Of a stretch of DNA of 64,000 nucleotides, positions 32,993 to 44,525 are shown piece after piece; the stretch's first letter is position 1, and every line of letters starts with the position of its first letter. The DNA is taken from positions 11,780,001-11,844,000 of the forward strand of contig JAPNXP010000002.1 in the NCBI GenBank assembly GCA_028753945.1, read 5' to 3'. The notes beneath the pieces were generated by a model, which saw only the letters and a program-made list of their open reading frames with translations, was not told the DNA's origin and made no database searches. This DNA is from Hexactinellida sp. DTS-2022 (lineage: Eukaryota; Porifera; Hexactinellida). A program made the translations under genes and the position numbers.

Positions 32993-35510
32993 ATGAGTCT
33001 CGATACAGAAACTTTAAACCAATGCTCATCAGACCTTTTGCGTCCAGCTGACATAAGTCAATCAAAGGATGACAAGTCAAGTAAACCTCCAAAGAGCTTT
33101 CAATTTCCATACAAAGTGTTGGGAAATAAAGATCGAAAATGTCAAATTGCGTGGCTGGAGAGATTTGAGTGGCTTGAATACAGCGTAAAGCCAGATGCTT
33201 GCTACTGCTTTGTTTGTTATTGGTTTAGAGGAGACTTGAGTAGTCAATTGACATCCCCCAAAGGTTGGTCTTCTTGGAAGGATTCAGACTGTTTACAGAA
33301 GCATTGTGATGGTAATAAACATGAAAACGCTTCTAAGGTCTATATTGAGTATAAGAGTCGCCTACTAACTGACCATCAAGTTGGTACCATTATTTGGAAG
33401 GCGGATACAGCCGAGGTACAAGAGAATCGTGAATATATTACAGCGATTTGTGATGTCTTAATCCTATGTGCTCGTCAAAATCTGCCGTTACGTGGTCATC
33501 TAGAATCTGCGGATTCTATGAATCGTGGAAATTTCGTGGAAATTTCCTGGAAATTCTTACGCTGTTGGGAAGATATAATAATACTATAGGAGATAAATTT
33601 GAATACTCGCTGAAGTATGCAACCAGAGGCGTAGCCAGGGTGCGGCATTTGGGGCACAGGCCGCACCCTAAAAATTTGTGCCCACAAAAATGTCCATTAG
33701 TATAATACTATAGTGCGGAAATGCCGCAACCATAATCTACCAGTGCCGCACCTTCATGCAGGCCTAGCTACGCCTCTGTATGCAACCTCACTAGTCCTGA
33801 TATTCAAAATGAACTTCTTTGTCTAATGGCTACCAAAATTCAGCAAGAAATTGTTCATGATGTACTTAATGCAAGATTTTTTCTGTAATGAGTGATGAGA
33901 GTAAGGATTGTGCTAAAATAGAGCAACTAGTCATTTCTTTGAGATACTTAGATCAGGAATCACTTCAGATTGAAGGAAAGGACAATATGCATCATACCCT
34001 TATATGCTCTTCATGCTGAAGCTATAACTGATCGAATAATTAAGGCAGTGGAATTCATTGGCTTATCATTCAACAATTGTTTGGGTTACTCTTTTGATGG
34101 CGCAAGTGTTATGGCAGGAATTCAAAATGGTGTGGCTGTTAAGTTACGCCAGGCAACCGGTAATAAGCATATGGCTTATGTGCACTGCTTTGCACACAGA
34201 CTTAATCTTGCACTCATCTCCGCCTGCATGAAGTTTGACGATATTTCTAATTATTTTGATGTATTAAAGGAACTATACAAATTATTTTCGAGTTCAGTTT
34301 GTAACTCAATATTACGAGAATCCCAACAAGCCTTGTATCGGAATGTTGAAGATGATACACGTGATTGTACTACTGATTCGAGCGATAGTGATACTGACTT
34401 TAGCGATTCCGATTCAGATAACCATATCCAGAACATGCCACACGATCTCAATGTAGCCACACCTGTATATAAGCGGAAATTTATTACTCTAAAGGCATTC
34501 TGCGCTACGCGATGGCACTATCGCTACAGAAGTTCAGCTTCAGTTAAACTAACTCTTAGGGCTATTGTAGAATCGCTTATCAACCTGTGTGATGGTAACA
34601 ATAATGAACGTAGCGCGAGGGCTAGAGCACTATTATCAAGAAGGGATTTAGAATTTATTTTTGTTAACGAATCGTTGAGCAGTATACTTGGACATTGCTA
34701 TATTTTGAACAAGTTATTGCAAGCTCAAGATATTGAATTTGCTGAAGCAATGCGCCTACTTGAACTGTTGAAGTTCACATTAAACGATGCAAAAAAGATG
34801 TTTAGTGATCATTGGGAGAAAGCAAATGAGGTAACGAATAGATATTGTTTATAATAGTGTAATTGTTAATTTTTTGTTTAAAAATTTGTTTTTAGACATT
34901 TCAATCACTTGAATTTGATCGTGCCCCCAAGCGTGCTTGTCGACATATACAGGAAGGTTTAACCCTGGAGGATGCCAGAGCATTATATTGCAATATAATT
35001 GATGCAATAATAGATGCTCTTGATAAACGATTTCCTGAACAGGAGGTTGAACTTTACAAGGCACGGGATTGCTTACGTCCAAAAAGCGACAATTTCTTAA
35101 GGTGGGATAAACTTAAACCACTTTGGGTGTATTATTCTACATTACTCCCTGATGAGCACATATGCATGGCGGACGTAGTGTATCTGAAGGTCATGGAATA
35201 GAAAATTAAGGATCCATGGAAGACTCCTGATGATGTACTTTTATATTTATGCAAGTTTCAGTGTGATCAATTCTCTGCTGTACGTATGCTTTACCAGATT
35301 TATAAAACGCTACCTGTGACTACAGCAACTTGTGAGAGAGCATTCTCACGCCTGCGTTTAATCAAATAGTATTTACGTACGCTTACTAGTGATGAAAGAT
35401 TGAACTCGCTAATGCTAATTACTTTGAATAGTGACATTGTCAAAAGGTGGGATCTCAAAGAGATCGTGGACAAATTCAAGACAAACAAGAGTCGCCGCAT
35501 TAGGCTCTAG
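32993..35510 (+). pseudogene. hAT transposase (TTF zinc finger, DUF4371, hAT dimer region), broken
   Basis: Starts MSLDTETLNQCSSDLL. A TTF-type zinc finger follows (CYCFVCYWF...KGWSSWKD, then KHCDGNKHENA). The DUF4371 part runs on in shifted frames through EIVHDVLNARFFSVMSDESK and LGYSFDGASVMAG, CFAHRLNLAL (33970-34854). A GT-AG intron of 65 nt fits at 34831-34895 and joins AKANE to TFQSLEFDR. The C-terminal dimerisation motif TATCERAFSRLRLIK is at about 35322-35366. Lesions are a frameshift near 33520, the MITE at 33624, and TAG stops near 35198 and 35368. Function when intact: a cut-and-paste transposase giving 8-bp duplications, as the flanks show. Confidence 0.82.
33624..33778. mobile_element. 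hAT MITE inside the hAT transposase, 155 bp
   Basis: The ends CAGAGGCGTAGCCAGGG and CTAGCTACGCCTCTG are the same as those of the host element, with GTGCGGC subterminal words. A perfect 8-bp duplication TATGCAAC lies at 33616-33623 and 33779-33786. Cutting it out restores the DUF4371 reading ...YSLKYAT-SPDIQNE. Confidence 0.9.
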
Positions 35511-35660
35511 AATTGAAAGTTATGTATTTATTTATTATGCTAGCTGGATTGATTACTTTAAATAAGTTTTATACGAAACTTTTTCTAAGCGATTTTCAAT
35601 TAAATTTTAGTAATATGTAATAATCTTTTGGGGCTACTATAGTAGGGGGTGCCCTGTGCC

Positions 35661-35909
35661 CAGGCTAGGAAAATTTATGATTTATTTGATTTTTTTGGGA
35701 AATTAAAATCATTGATTTGAATGAACATAACTCAAATTATATAATAGGTATTCAATTTAGAATTTTGCAGTAAGTATACTTTGTAATATTACGTCGAAAT
35801 AACTCTGATTGCAATAGGTATCACCATTTTCAAATAGTAAAAATCAACTTTAAATCAATTGATTTTGATTTTGATTTTATTTAAAAAAATCATTATTTTA
35901 CCATTCCTG
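35661..35909. mobile_element. MITE with CAGG...CCTG ends, copy 1, 249 bp
   Basis: Starts CAGGCTAGGAAAATTTA and ends ATTTTACCATTCCTG. The 8-bp duplication CCTGTGCC lies at 35653-35660 and 35910-35917. The relative at 17578-17762 shares the middle block GTAATATTACGTCGAAATAA. Non-coding. Confidence 0.85.
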
Positions 35910-35968
35910 CCTGTGCCCACTAAAATAATTTTGTGCCGCACCCCAACAGCCGGCTGAGGACGCCTCTG

Positions 35969-36141
35969 CGCCTTAGTTCTAGATACTTAGTTTTGCCAAT
36001 CTCAAGGGAGTCAATAAGCAACGCAGATTTATCCAGCGATAATTGTGTGCACATATGAGAATAATTCCCTATAGCATAGTTAATCGCGCTATAAATGTCT
36101 AAAATTGGAACATGGTCATAGTCAAAAATAGTTAAATACAA
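35969..36141 (-). pseudogene. Transib/RAG1-like transposase fossil, upstream part
   Basis: The minus-strand reading AINYAIGNYSHMCTQLSLDK then KTKYLELRR runs up to the hAT target duplication and continues after the element as TLVSDDLKFTWLMRR at 32411. The later codons of the open frame (RGVLSRLLGCGTKLF) are hAT sequence. The start of the gene is not visible. Confidence 0.5.
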
Positions 36142-36236
36142 TGTATGATTTCATGCGAAATCAACAGGCCCAAATCTTCAATATCTCAGAATCGATTTTA
36201 ATAATTTGTATGTTAAATATTGGACTGTAGATAAAG

Positions 36237-36541
36237 TACACCCTCGCATATCCGAACAGAGGTGTTCCGAATCAAAAATCTTATGTTCCGATTAGTGAAT
36301 TCGTTCGGATTAGTGAAGTAATGCATTTTCTATGGGCATCTAGAAATGAGAATCTCGATAATCGGAAGCAAACTTGTACAAACCTTGTTAATCCGCACTA
36401 AACATCTAGTGCATAAAATACTTGACTGAGACTTATTTTTATACTTCCATTGCAATTTACGATTTTTTTCCCACATTTATTATAAGAATACTTTGGTTTC
36501 TCCTGTTCGGACTAGCAAGGGTTCGGATTAGCGAGGGTGTA
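36237..36541. mobile_element. pogo/Tigger-type MITE, about 305 bp
   Basis: TACACCCTCGCATATCCGAAC at the left and, complemented, TACACCCTCGCTAATCCGAAC at the right, with a TA dinucleotide at each edge. The interior has TTCGGATTAGTGAA repeats. Tc1/mariner-type TA target is inferred. Confidence 0.75.
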
Positions 36542-36829
36542 CTGTATACAAAAATATGTAATATTAGCACTTTAATGACATACTTTATTAGAAACCCATT
36601 GTGAAAATTTTATAGATTTTCAAAAAATTTATGTCTGACATTTGCATCTCAACTCTCCAAATTGATCACAATTTATTATATTTACTCACGAAGCGTACCA
36701 AACTTTTACAAAAGTATAAACACAAAAACTAGAGTTTGATGAAAATTTATATAAAGGACAAGAGACTCAGTAATGGGTGTTTTTAAGTCAATAACGTGAC
36801 GTCACTTTAGTTAAATCAAACAAATTCCT
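36542..36829. other. no gene seen
   Basis: AT-rich, with nothing recognisable. Confidence 0.35.
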
Positions 36830-37385
36830 TCATTTAATTTAATTTAATTTAATCCAAAATAAATAAATAATATAATAAAAATAGAAGCCAGTCGAACTCA
36901 TAAGTAGAATCAATATAATTATCGCAAGTTGAAACAACAGAGTAAGATTTAACAAGTCAAATTAATATAATTATAAGTTGAAACAATAAAATTAAGGTTA
37001 ACAGTTTCACATATTCCGAAGTGTGAGGATATAGAGGAGATTGGCACCCCAATTGTGGCACAAACCGATGCTAAATAGAACTTTTGTGATTTAACAAAAT
37101 GTTTTGAATTAAATTATCTATCCAAATATGTAAATTTTTCTCAAGTTCACTAATAATGATTTCATGTTATGAACCATAATATGTTTATATAAGTGATATA
37201 AATCTTTTACCAAAAATCGTAACCCATGGTGCAAATTAGGTCACTCCGCACATGCAGGACAAGTTAAAGATATGGCCAGGGCATAGTCTCTGCGGAGAAA
37301 AAATATAAATATTAATAATAATAAAGGCAGTGGTTTCAATACTGGCCCACTACTTAAAGTAAGGTCATCAATTTAATATAATTCT
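36830..37385 (+). repeat. family A repeat, diverged partial copy
   Basis: Matches from the AATTCCTTCATTTAATTT block through GAAGCCAGTCGAACTCATAA to GGCCAGGGCATAGTCTCTGC and one degenerate terminal module (AAAGGCAGTGGTTTCAATACTGG). The big palindrome is absent. Older than the array at 23-27 kb, judging by divergence. Confidence 0.65.
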
Positions 37386-37544
37386 ACTATCAATGTATGG
37401 CACTAGTCTACGGATATTTGATAAGAAAAAGTCTTCAAGAAGAGTGTCACAAGTTTAAACATTCTAGGAAAGTGGGATTGGTTAGTATTGGGGAGATTGA
37501 AGAAATATATTTCTTAATGTGTTGAGAAAAATGGAAAGGAAATA

Positions 37545-37728
37545 CGGTCAACTCCGCTTAATAGAGCCACCGTTAATTGATTGCACTGCTTAATCGGGTC
37601 ATTATTTCACAGGATTTAGGGGATGGAATTACATTTTGGGTTAAAATATTTTCGGTTAATACATTTATCCGCTTAATCGGGTCAAAGCGACATGGTCCCG
37701 AGGTGACTCTAATAAGTGGAGTCGAATG
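37545..37728. mobile_element. pogo/Tigger-like MITE, 184 bp
   Basis: CGGTCAACTCCGCTTAATAG at the left and, complemented, CATTCGACTCCACTTATTAG at the right, with TA on both sides (37543-37544 and 37729-37730). Inner CGCTTAATCGGGTCA words are repeated. Non-coding. It interrupts the P-like fossil's 5' part. Confidence 0.7.
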
Positions 37729-37740
37729 TACCTAAATCCT

Positions 37741-39620
37741 ATTTTTCAAAAGTTGGTTTCCTACAGAAGAACAAATAGTCACATGTCAACAGCATTTTAA
37801 CGAGTATTCCAAGAGTACAAATTCAAAGACACAGACTACCTGAATAATGCCCTTGAGGAATTGAGTCGTATGAGTTGCTCTGTACTTCCCCATTATCAAT
37901 TTTTGTATACTCAGCCAGGGTTGTTACTTATTGCACCAAAATCCCGTCGTTTTTATAAAAATATTTGTTCTTGCTACTGAACTTCATAACATTTCACCAG
38001 CTGCGGATAGAATGCTACGATATTCTGGTGCTATTGCATTACCTCAAGTAGAACTGTCTTCTTTCTAATAGTCTACATGATGAAAACTTGAGGCAGCTTC
38101 TTCAAGAGCTTCAACACTAGCAGCGTCTTGTAAACATTGTATTTGATGAAGTGAAGTTAACATAAACTCTTAGGTACTCTGGTCTGGTGGTCATGTTGTT
38201 GGTAATGTTCTAAATGGATCTGGTGACGCTGAAGTTCTCGCAACACATGCTTTAGTGATCGAGATTGTATGCCATTTTGGTGGCCCTAAATTTTCTACGT
38301 ATTCATCCTGTCGCGAAACTCAATTCAAATCAACTCAAGGATATATTACTTAAGCTTTAACAGCAGTTAGCAAGCTTGTGGCACACCAATTTCGTATATA
38401 TGTGACAATCGCAATACAAATGTCTCAGTCTATGCTAAATTAGGTGGACCTACCTGGCAGAGTGTTTAGAGACATTTTAAACTCTCATGCTTTTCTCGTT
38501 TATGACCATGTCCATTTATTCAAAAACATTAGGAATAACTGGATAACTGTGCCTCACAGGGAACTCGCATTGACAAAAGATGGAAAATCACACATAGCAA
38601 GTTGGAAAGACATAGAAGCACTTTACATTGAATACAGGAAGAACAGCATCCGTTTGACCAAGATTACATACACAGCTGTGTATCCCGAGCCCTTGCAAAG
38701 ACAAAGTGTGCTTTTGTTTGTCAGATATTCAATGACAAAATGTTGCTGCTCTTTCATCTTTAAAAGATAAGCTCAGAATCAGTATAGTGAAGAGGTCAAT
38801 GTTTTTTGTTAAACTCATCAAAGAATGGTTCCATATGATGAATGTCAAAGACAGGTTTTCTGCAATAAATACGCGTGATGAGTGTCGTCAATCGTGGACT
38901 AAGGATTGCACAAGTTTCAAAACCTACTTGTGATGTCACCTCATCTTGTGCATGGCCAGGTTGACAATTCGAACACAGAAACTACCAAAACAGACTTGAG
39001 GTTCATTTCTACTGTCTACAAGAGCCAATTTCCAAGCAGCAGAGTTGATGTTGACACACCACAACTTCAGTTTTGTTTTGCGTGGTGCGTTCGCGGATGA
39101 GGCTCTAGAGAATTTTTTGGTCAAGTCAGACAACACAGTGCAGGAAATTTCTATATTGACGTAATGGCATTAAGGCGGCAGCAGAAACCACGAATATTCG
39201 CGATCTTTTGAAATATGATTCGACCCTACAGCCTCATAGTGACGTAGCTCGCATTTGTAGCATTCACATAGTAGATCAATTAAATATCACAATTTCAGAG
39301 ACTGAAGATATTGTCCAAAATAATGACACAATCAAACATAAAGTAATATTTCTCACTGGACATTTGGAACACAAAATTCGAGCAAAAATTTCAACGGCCG
39401 AAACTGAAGATGATGATGACAATCTTACTGATTCGGAGTTTCTCACTAACTTAAACAGGAGTGGACTAACTGTACCCCTAATCAAAACTGTTCATTTCGT
39501 TCATTCAGCATACAAAACTGTTTGTTAATCCCAGGCTCGTGTTTTAATAGTATAGATCTAATTTACGCTAATGCAAAAAGATTCTATGATCCGTTAATTT
39601 CTCAAATCCTACTTCATCAC
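37741..39620 (+). pseudogene. second P-like (THAP9-type) transposase fossil
   Basis: Patches in successive frames follow the P-transposase order. A THAP-like VTCQQHFNE appears near 37775. YKFKDTDYLNNALEELSRMS follows. Near 38175 comes WSGGHVVGNVLNGSGDAEV (compare the core YKGGKIFG region). At 38444-38770 comes VYDHVHLFKNIRNNW, equivalent to the DFVHILKTIRNNW motif. Later come FVWCVRGFADEALENFLVK-like sequence and at 39208-39528 LNRSGLTVPLIKTVHFVHSA, typical of the P-element C-terminal domain. It differs clearly in sequence from the intact copy, so it represents another lineage. Many stops and frameshifts. No ends were identified. Confidence 0.65.
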
Positions 39621-39979
39621 TTGATGCGAGTAAAATTTTGTTGAAACAGTACTTAAGTACAACTGTGCTTGAATTTGAATCCAACCCTGACAAAAAGTGG
39701 GGTAGGGGACAATTAATATAGGTGTCCCCCCATTCCAAAAAATGGGGGGGACGCGTCCCCCCCGTCCCCCCAAGGATTTACGCCCATGATTGCCGGAGAC
39801 CCTTTGAATTTGTCGCTATGAAAAAGTTTGCCCAAACTTTCCAGAGCGGCATGGGAGTTTTAATCGCGAGTTATACCCTAAAGTATCAGAATCAGGCATA
39901 AAACTTAACTAGCCAGAGGTTGGTCACGGAATCTTAATTTTTGACCCCACTATTAGTCGTTTAGACTTTACTCTCCTAT
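39621..39979. other. no gene seen; G/C-run MITE end
   Basis: A palindromic run GGGGGGGACGCGTCCCCCCC near 39743-39765 looks like the end of a small element. The rest is unremarkable. Confidence 0.4.
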
Positions 39980-40278
39980 ATTCTATGGTATATTTTTGTC
40001 GGACAACTCATAAATGTCCCGAAATCTTTCGAAAAATCGGTCAAAAGGCCCCTAAACCCTTGGCATCTGTAATTTATCAGTGGTACAAATACATTTGTTG
40101 TATACTAGTATTTAGGTAAGACCATGTTAAATCAGCCGCTTGTAGTGTCCGGAAGTTAGAACTAAGCCCTAGGTTAAGTTTTGTTTTTATCCCTGTAGGG
40201 TTTTTTGCTTCTGTAGGGCCAAAAGATCCTTGTGTTATGGACATTTTGAGTTGTCCTGACAAAAATATGCCATAGAAT
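39980..40278. mobile_element. MITE, about 299 bp
   Basis: ATTCTATGGTATATTTTTGT at the left and, complemented, ATTCTATGGCATATTTTTGT at the right. Together with the following GGACAACTCA this gives about 38 bp of imperfect inverted repeat. The flanks give no clear duplication. Non-coding. Confidence 0.65.
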
Positions 40279-41079
40279 AATGCAGAGTAATTTCTAAAAG
40301 ATTAATTATGAAATTATTTTCGTTAAAAAGTCAGTTTGCTGTTATTGAAGCCTTTTGTTCAATCCCATACATCCATGCTAAAAACAAGGTAAAATTATCC
40401 TAGCTCTCCTTATAATTCTTCAATTCAGATTAGAATTTTCAGTTATTTCTGATAATGGCAGAACTTGTTCTTCCAATGTGGTATAATCTGTGCATACCCA
40501 CTATGTGAAAACTATATTTCCGTCTCCATCAGTAGTCATTTGTCAAATTTGTTGACTAAAAATGCAACGAGTGCACTTCTACCAGCTCAATTTCTGATAT
40601 TTGTAGCATGCATTTTTAGAGTTGACGGAGCATACTACTTTTTCCATTAATTAATGATTAGTTTGTTTTCAACAAATGGTAAGGCTGCGATAATGAGCTT
40701 GACGCTTTGACGTATTTTGCATACGAATACAGAATGTGTACCTTTAGAGCCAACAGTTATCTTTTTCCTGGTAATTTACGAGAGTAATCTTCATTTACAT
40801 AAAACTTTCTGACTCTCGGTTTCATTATCAGGTAAAGTACTCCAGATTAAGTATGGGCATTGCTAATATTCTCTTTTCGGAGATTGCCTTAGCATGTGAA
40901 CTTTGAGATGAGAGTTTTTCCTTCCTTCTCAAGAAGCCAAAATGCCTTTCTTTATAACTATTATAAAGGACAAAGGACTTCGAAAGTATGTTTGACAAAG
41001 TAACACATGCTCCTCAAATAATAGCCATTAGACTGTCAATACGAGATAGGGGTTGGCTGAGGTGAGCTCGACACCAGTG
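40279..41079. other. no gene seen
   Basis: About 0.8 kb without a supported frame. A 61-codon frame at 40465-40650 has no features. Confidence 0.4.
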
Positions 41080-41745
41080 TAAATATGTGTGTGTATATAT
41101 ATGTTTGTATGTTACGAGTTGATTGAATAAAGTGGACGGTTTCCAAATGTGATATTTGGCATATAGGGGTAACTTTTGGCAGCCGCCAACAAGTTGAGGT
41201 TTCCACTCAAAATTTGTCACACCTCGACAAGTTATGACGTCATTGTCACATTTCGAGAACCCTGAAAATTCACTTAATCGCACATAATTCGCGCCCTCTA
41301 AGAGATAAAAATCTGAAAATTTAATAGAACATGTACATTAATGATGCGGACACGTTGGTCACGCCAGATCGCCACTATGCTAACTCATTATCGCATGATG
41401 ACGTAATCATTATAATTTCACATTGTTAAATTTGACTATTTAGGCCTATTTACGCTTTATAATCAATATTAGGAGTACATAATTTACACACCAACCGCGA
41501 AGCGGTTGGTGTGTGGTTGTGTTCTGCCCAGGGGCGGTCGCAGGATCTGGCCAGCCCGGGGCAAAAGAGCAGCTTTTAATATAAATCCGGGGCATGCTCC
41601 ATGTAATTATACTACCAATTGGGTTGGAATCCGGGGCAAAATATTTTGACCCGGGGCATTTGCCCCGGATGCCCCCTCCTGGGACCGCCACTGGTTCTGC
41701 CGCAAAGCGACTAAGCAAGCGAAGCGCGCTAGTATTATATTAAAT
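41080..41745 (+). repeat. family B repeat, longest copy, hosting a MITE
   Basis: Fully colinear with the copies at 10.75 and 27.77 kb, including TGACGTCA at 41235-41242. It ends in an ACCGCGAAGCGGT hairpin and AAGCGAAGCGCGCTAGT. The asymmetric ends with a 3' hairpin and CTAG could mean a Helitron-like element, but this is not established. A hAT MITE is inserted at 41529-41693. Confidence 0.7.
41529..41693. mobile_element. hAT MITE, 165 bp
   Basis: CAGGGGCGGTCGCAGGATC at the left and GGACCGCCACTG at the right. A perfect 8-bp duplication GTTCTGCC lies at 41521-41528 and 41694-41701. The interior repeats CCGGGGCA words. Confidence 0.9.
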
Positions 41746-42029
41746 TATATCATACTTAATTTAACATTAGGCCCAAGGAATTATCCAGGAGCGCTTGACG
41801 CTCCTTTTGGAGCATGATTTTGGGAAAATTTTAATTAGGAGCGGGAAAATTTTTAATCCTCTCCTATACCGTAACATTAATTTGGGATTTAAGGCGTATG
41901 AAAATTAGATGAGACCAGTATTAGGAGTTATTTACAAATGGCTGTATAATACACTGATTAGGCCATATAATATAAATAACTTGCCTATCATCACAGTCCG
42001 TCAAATTTATAACCTCCTTCAGGATTAGC

Positions 42030-43154
42030 CGGGCCGGCTTTAGGCACACGCAACACAAGCAACCGCGTGGGACGCCATGATTTAAGGGGCTAAAATTGAG
42101 GTCATTTTGAGGAAACTGAATTGAACTGCAATGTTTGGATCCCCATTTCTAGCTCTGTTTTTATTTCCTTTATGAGTAACAATAGCTTTGATTAATTTGT
42201 GTACTTTCAGATCTTGTTCTTTAAATTATATTCCCTTGATCAATTTAATTAACTAATAGCTTTGTCAAATAAAAGAGTTAGACAAGTAAATTTTCACGTT
42301 CCACTGACTACTAGTATAGTACCCAGATTATTTGAATTGGAACGGAAATTTTGGTACCCTTGGAAAATTGGTTCGGGGGGACCAAAATTTTCATGTTAAT
42401 TTGGTCCTTCTGGGAAATTGGTCCCTCTGAGGTTTGTGTTTATTTAGTTACCGAATTTACTTTAATTTTATCCTAGGCAATTTTTCGCCATATTGGGACC
42501 AAAAGATTTATGAATAAGCCTGTCACTGGAAAATTGGGTCCCGGGAAAACTGATCCGAGACCAAAATTCCATGGAAAACTGGTCCTAGGACCATTTTTCC
42601 ATAGAATTTTGGTCCCCCGGAACAATTTTTTCGGGACCAATTCCCAGTGATAGAACTATTGACTAGATTCACCTTCGTATTAGTAATTAATTATAAATTA
42701 CATAAATTAGTATTTGATGGAAAACTTCATACCTGCCTGCCAACCGCACAGGGATTCCCTGACAGTACAGGGATTTAACCATTTTGGCTGGACCGTACAG
42801 GGATTTTTAAATTTGTACAGGGATTTTTAGCAAGGGAATAATTATTTATTGTGAGTCTATTAATACCTAAACATGTCGACACCATCTAAATATAGCGTTT
42901 GTTTTGTGTAAATAATCTGTTCCTATATGAGCATACACCATACAGTGATTCCCTGTACAGTCTATATAAACTAATGTTTTCACCTTTACAAGAAAGATTT
43001 GGGGGGTGTAAAGGGATTTTGGCCAATGTACAGGGGGAAATAGGTGCATCGTACAGGGATATGTCTTAAATAGGTTGGCAGGTATGAACTTCAAAACGTG
43101 GGGCGCCAAGATACTTTTTTGCGTGGGGCGCCGAAAGAGCTAAAGCCGGCACTG
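42030..43154. mobile_element. hAT-type non-autonomous element, 1.1 kb, with nested MITE
   Basis: CGGGCCGGCTTTAGGC at the left and, complemented, CAGTGCCGGCTTTAGCTC at the right. The flanks are GGATTAGC (42022-42029) and GAATTAGC (43155-43162), 7 of 8. The interior holds a run of GGTCCC/GGGACC inverted words (42340-42650) and a separate MITE at 42728-43086. No transposase frame. Confidence 0.75.
42728..43086. mobile_element. MITE with CATACCTGCC ends and ACAGGGATTT repeats, 359 bp
   Basis: CATACCTGCCTGCCAACC at the left and GGTTGGCAGGTATG at the right. Flanking AACTT (42723-42727 and 43087-43091) may be a 5-bp target duplication. The interior has about eight TACAGGGAT words. A related shorter copy lies at 55939-56102. 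Confidence 0.8.
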
Positions 43155-43429
43155 GAATTAGCTATATACCTGTGTAAAATATTTGTAATGTGTCCATTTA
43201 TAAGAAGTCTTGTATTATGGAGCAAATGTAAAAATTTAAGCATTGACATGTGATTTTATGAAATATTATTATTTGTTTGGCATAGGACAATGTTATTTCA
43301 TATTTTTTGATATAAAAAATAAAATAAAATCCCGTCCGCCATCCTTATTTTCTGAAAATATATTGATGACAAACAATATACTATTGATTAAAGACAATTT
43401 ATTTGTTTTAATGGCCACAGTATACACAG
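43155..43429. other. no gene seen
   Basis: Starts with the right target duplication GAATTAGC of the preceding element. Otherwise AT-rich and featureless. Confidence 0.35.
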
Positions 43430-43920
43430 TGAATTAGTTAAATCAAATAAATTCTTTAATTTACTTTAGTTAGCGTTAATGCATCGTGCAACAATATTAC
43501 AGTTATATATAAGCCAACTAGACTTTCACAAGTAGAATTAATATAATTATAGCAAGTTAAAACAAAAGAATCAGATTTAAGTTATATTCAAACTGAATTG
43601 TGAGTAAAGAAACTTCACAACCTATTTTTGCAGAAATTAACCCAATATGAAATTAGTATTAAACCATCACACGTGGAATTTTATGGTGAATCCAATGGTC
43701 AAATAAAAATATTGGTCTAGTATAACATTTTGAGCCAGACAAATTTTGAAAGGTGTTAAAATGTTTCCAATAATTGTTAATAAAAAATCGTAACCCCAAG
43801 TGCAAATTAGACTCATTCTGCACCTTATTGCAAAATAACTATAAATCTCAGGCCAGAAAGTCTACGGGAAATAAAAGGCAGCGATTTCAATGCTCGCCCA
43901 CAAGCAGTCGTCGTAGTCGG
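43430..43920 (+). repeat. family A repeat, diverged partial copy
   Basis: Recognisable blocks: AAGCCAACTAG...AAGTAGAATTAATATAATTA, TTTTATGGTGAATCCAATGG, AAAAATCGTAACCCCAAGTG, and a degenerate terminal module AAAGGCAGCGATTTCAATGC. The big palindrome is absent. Confidence 0.65.
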
Positions 43921-44329
43921 TTCAGAAAAGATTTCACCTAAATTCACCTATTCGAAGAATAAATTATATTTATACAGCATAGAGCGAAATGATAATATCA
44001 AATTAAATTATTATTTACAAAACAGCAATAAATATACCTGCATTGAGAAACTTATGTGGATAAAATTTTCGTGCACTACCACATTCAAGTTTTTGAATGC
44101 CTTGTTCTTCTAAACTTAGATTGGAACACTCTTCTAAAGTTGTTGAGTTATTATCTTTTGAAAGAAAAGCCAAAGTACAATGCTTTTTTGTTTCATTGAA
44201 GAAGTTCTGGATAAAATTCATCGATAATACTAATAATTATAATAAAAATGCAAATTAGGATAACTGGAATGTGTCGGAAATTATTGACACTGAATTAAAT
44301 CAAGGAATAAAAGAATACTATTAGAGGAA
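43921..44329. other. unidentified sequence
   Basis: A 68-codon minus-strand frame at 44015-44221 (MNFIQNFFNETKKHCTLAF...) has no recognisable family. I cannot tell a remnant from chance. Confidence 0.3.
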
Positions 44330-44445
44330 TGGCGAAATATTCGTCGAAGGAGTTTTAGTCGAAAATTTTGGTCGAAAGGATTATTGGTCGACCGGAATAT
44401 TCGTCGAAGGAAAATTGGTCGAACCGATAATTGGTCGATTTTATC
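44330..44445. repeat. TGGTCGA/TCGAAGGA repeat cluster
   Basis: Eight or more words of the type (T)GGTCGAA or ATTCGTCGAAGGA lie within 115 bp, with partial inverted symmetry. Probably a MITE end, boundaries not fixed. Confidence 0.5.
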
Positions 44446-44525
44446 TAAGAGTAAACAACTATTGCTTGTTATCGCTCCAAACCCATTGATTATTGTTTAG
44501 CACTTATGAAATGTCTTTTCACTTT

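Larger units (their letters stand above)
32420..35968 (+). mobile_element. hAT element with transposase remnant, 3.5 kb
   Basis: The terminal repeats are CAGAGGCGTAGCCAGG on the left and, complemented, CAGAGGCGTCCTCAGCCGG on the right. The target duplication is CGCCTGAG (32412-32419) and CGCCTTAG (35969-35976), 7 of 8. It inserted into the Transib-like gene, whose reading resumes on both sides. The transposase lies on the plus strand and is broken. Two smaller elements have inserted in it: a 155-bp relative with the same ends at 33624-33778, and the CAGG MITE at 35661-35909. Confidence 0.87.
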
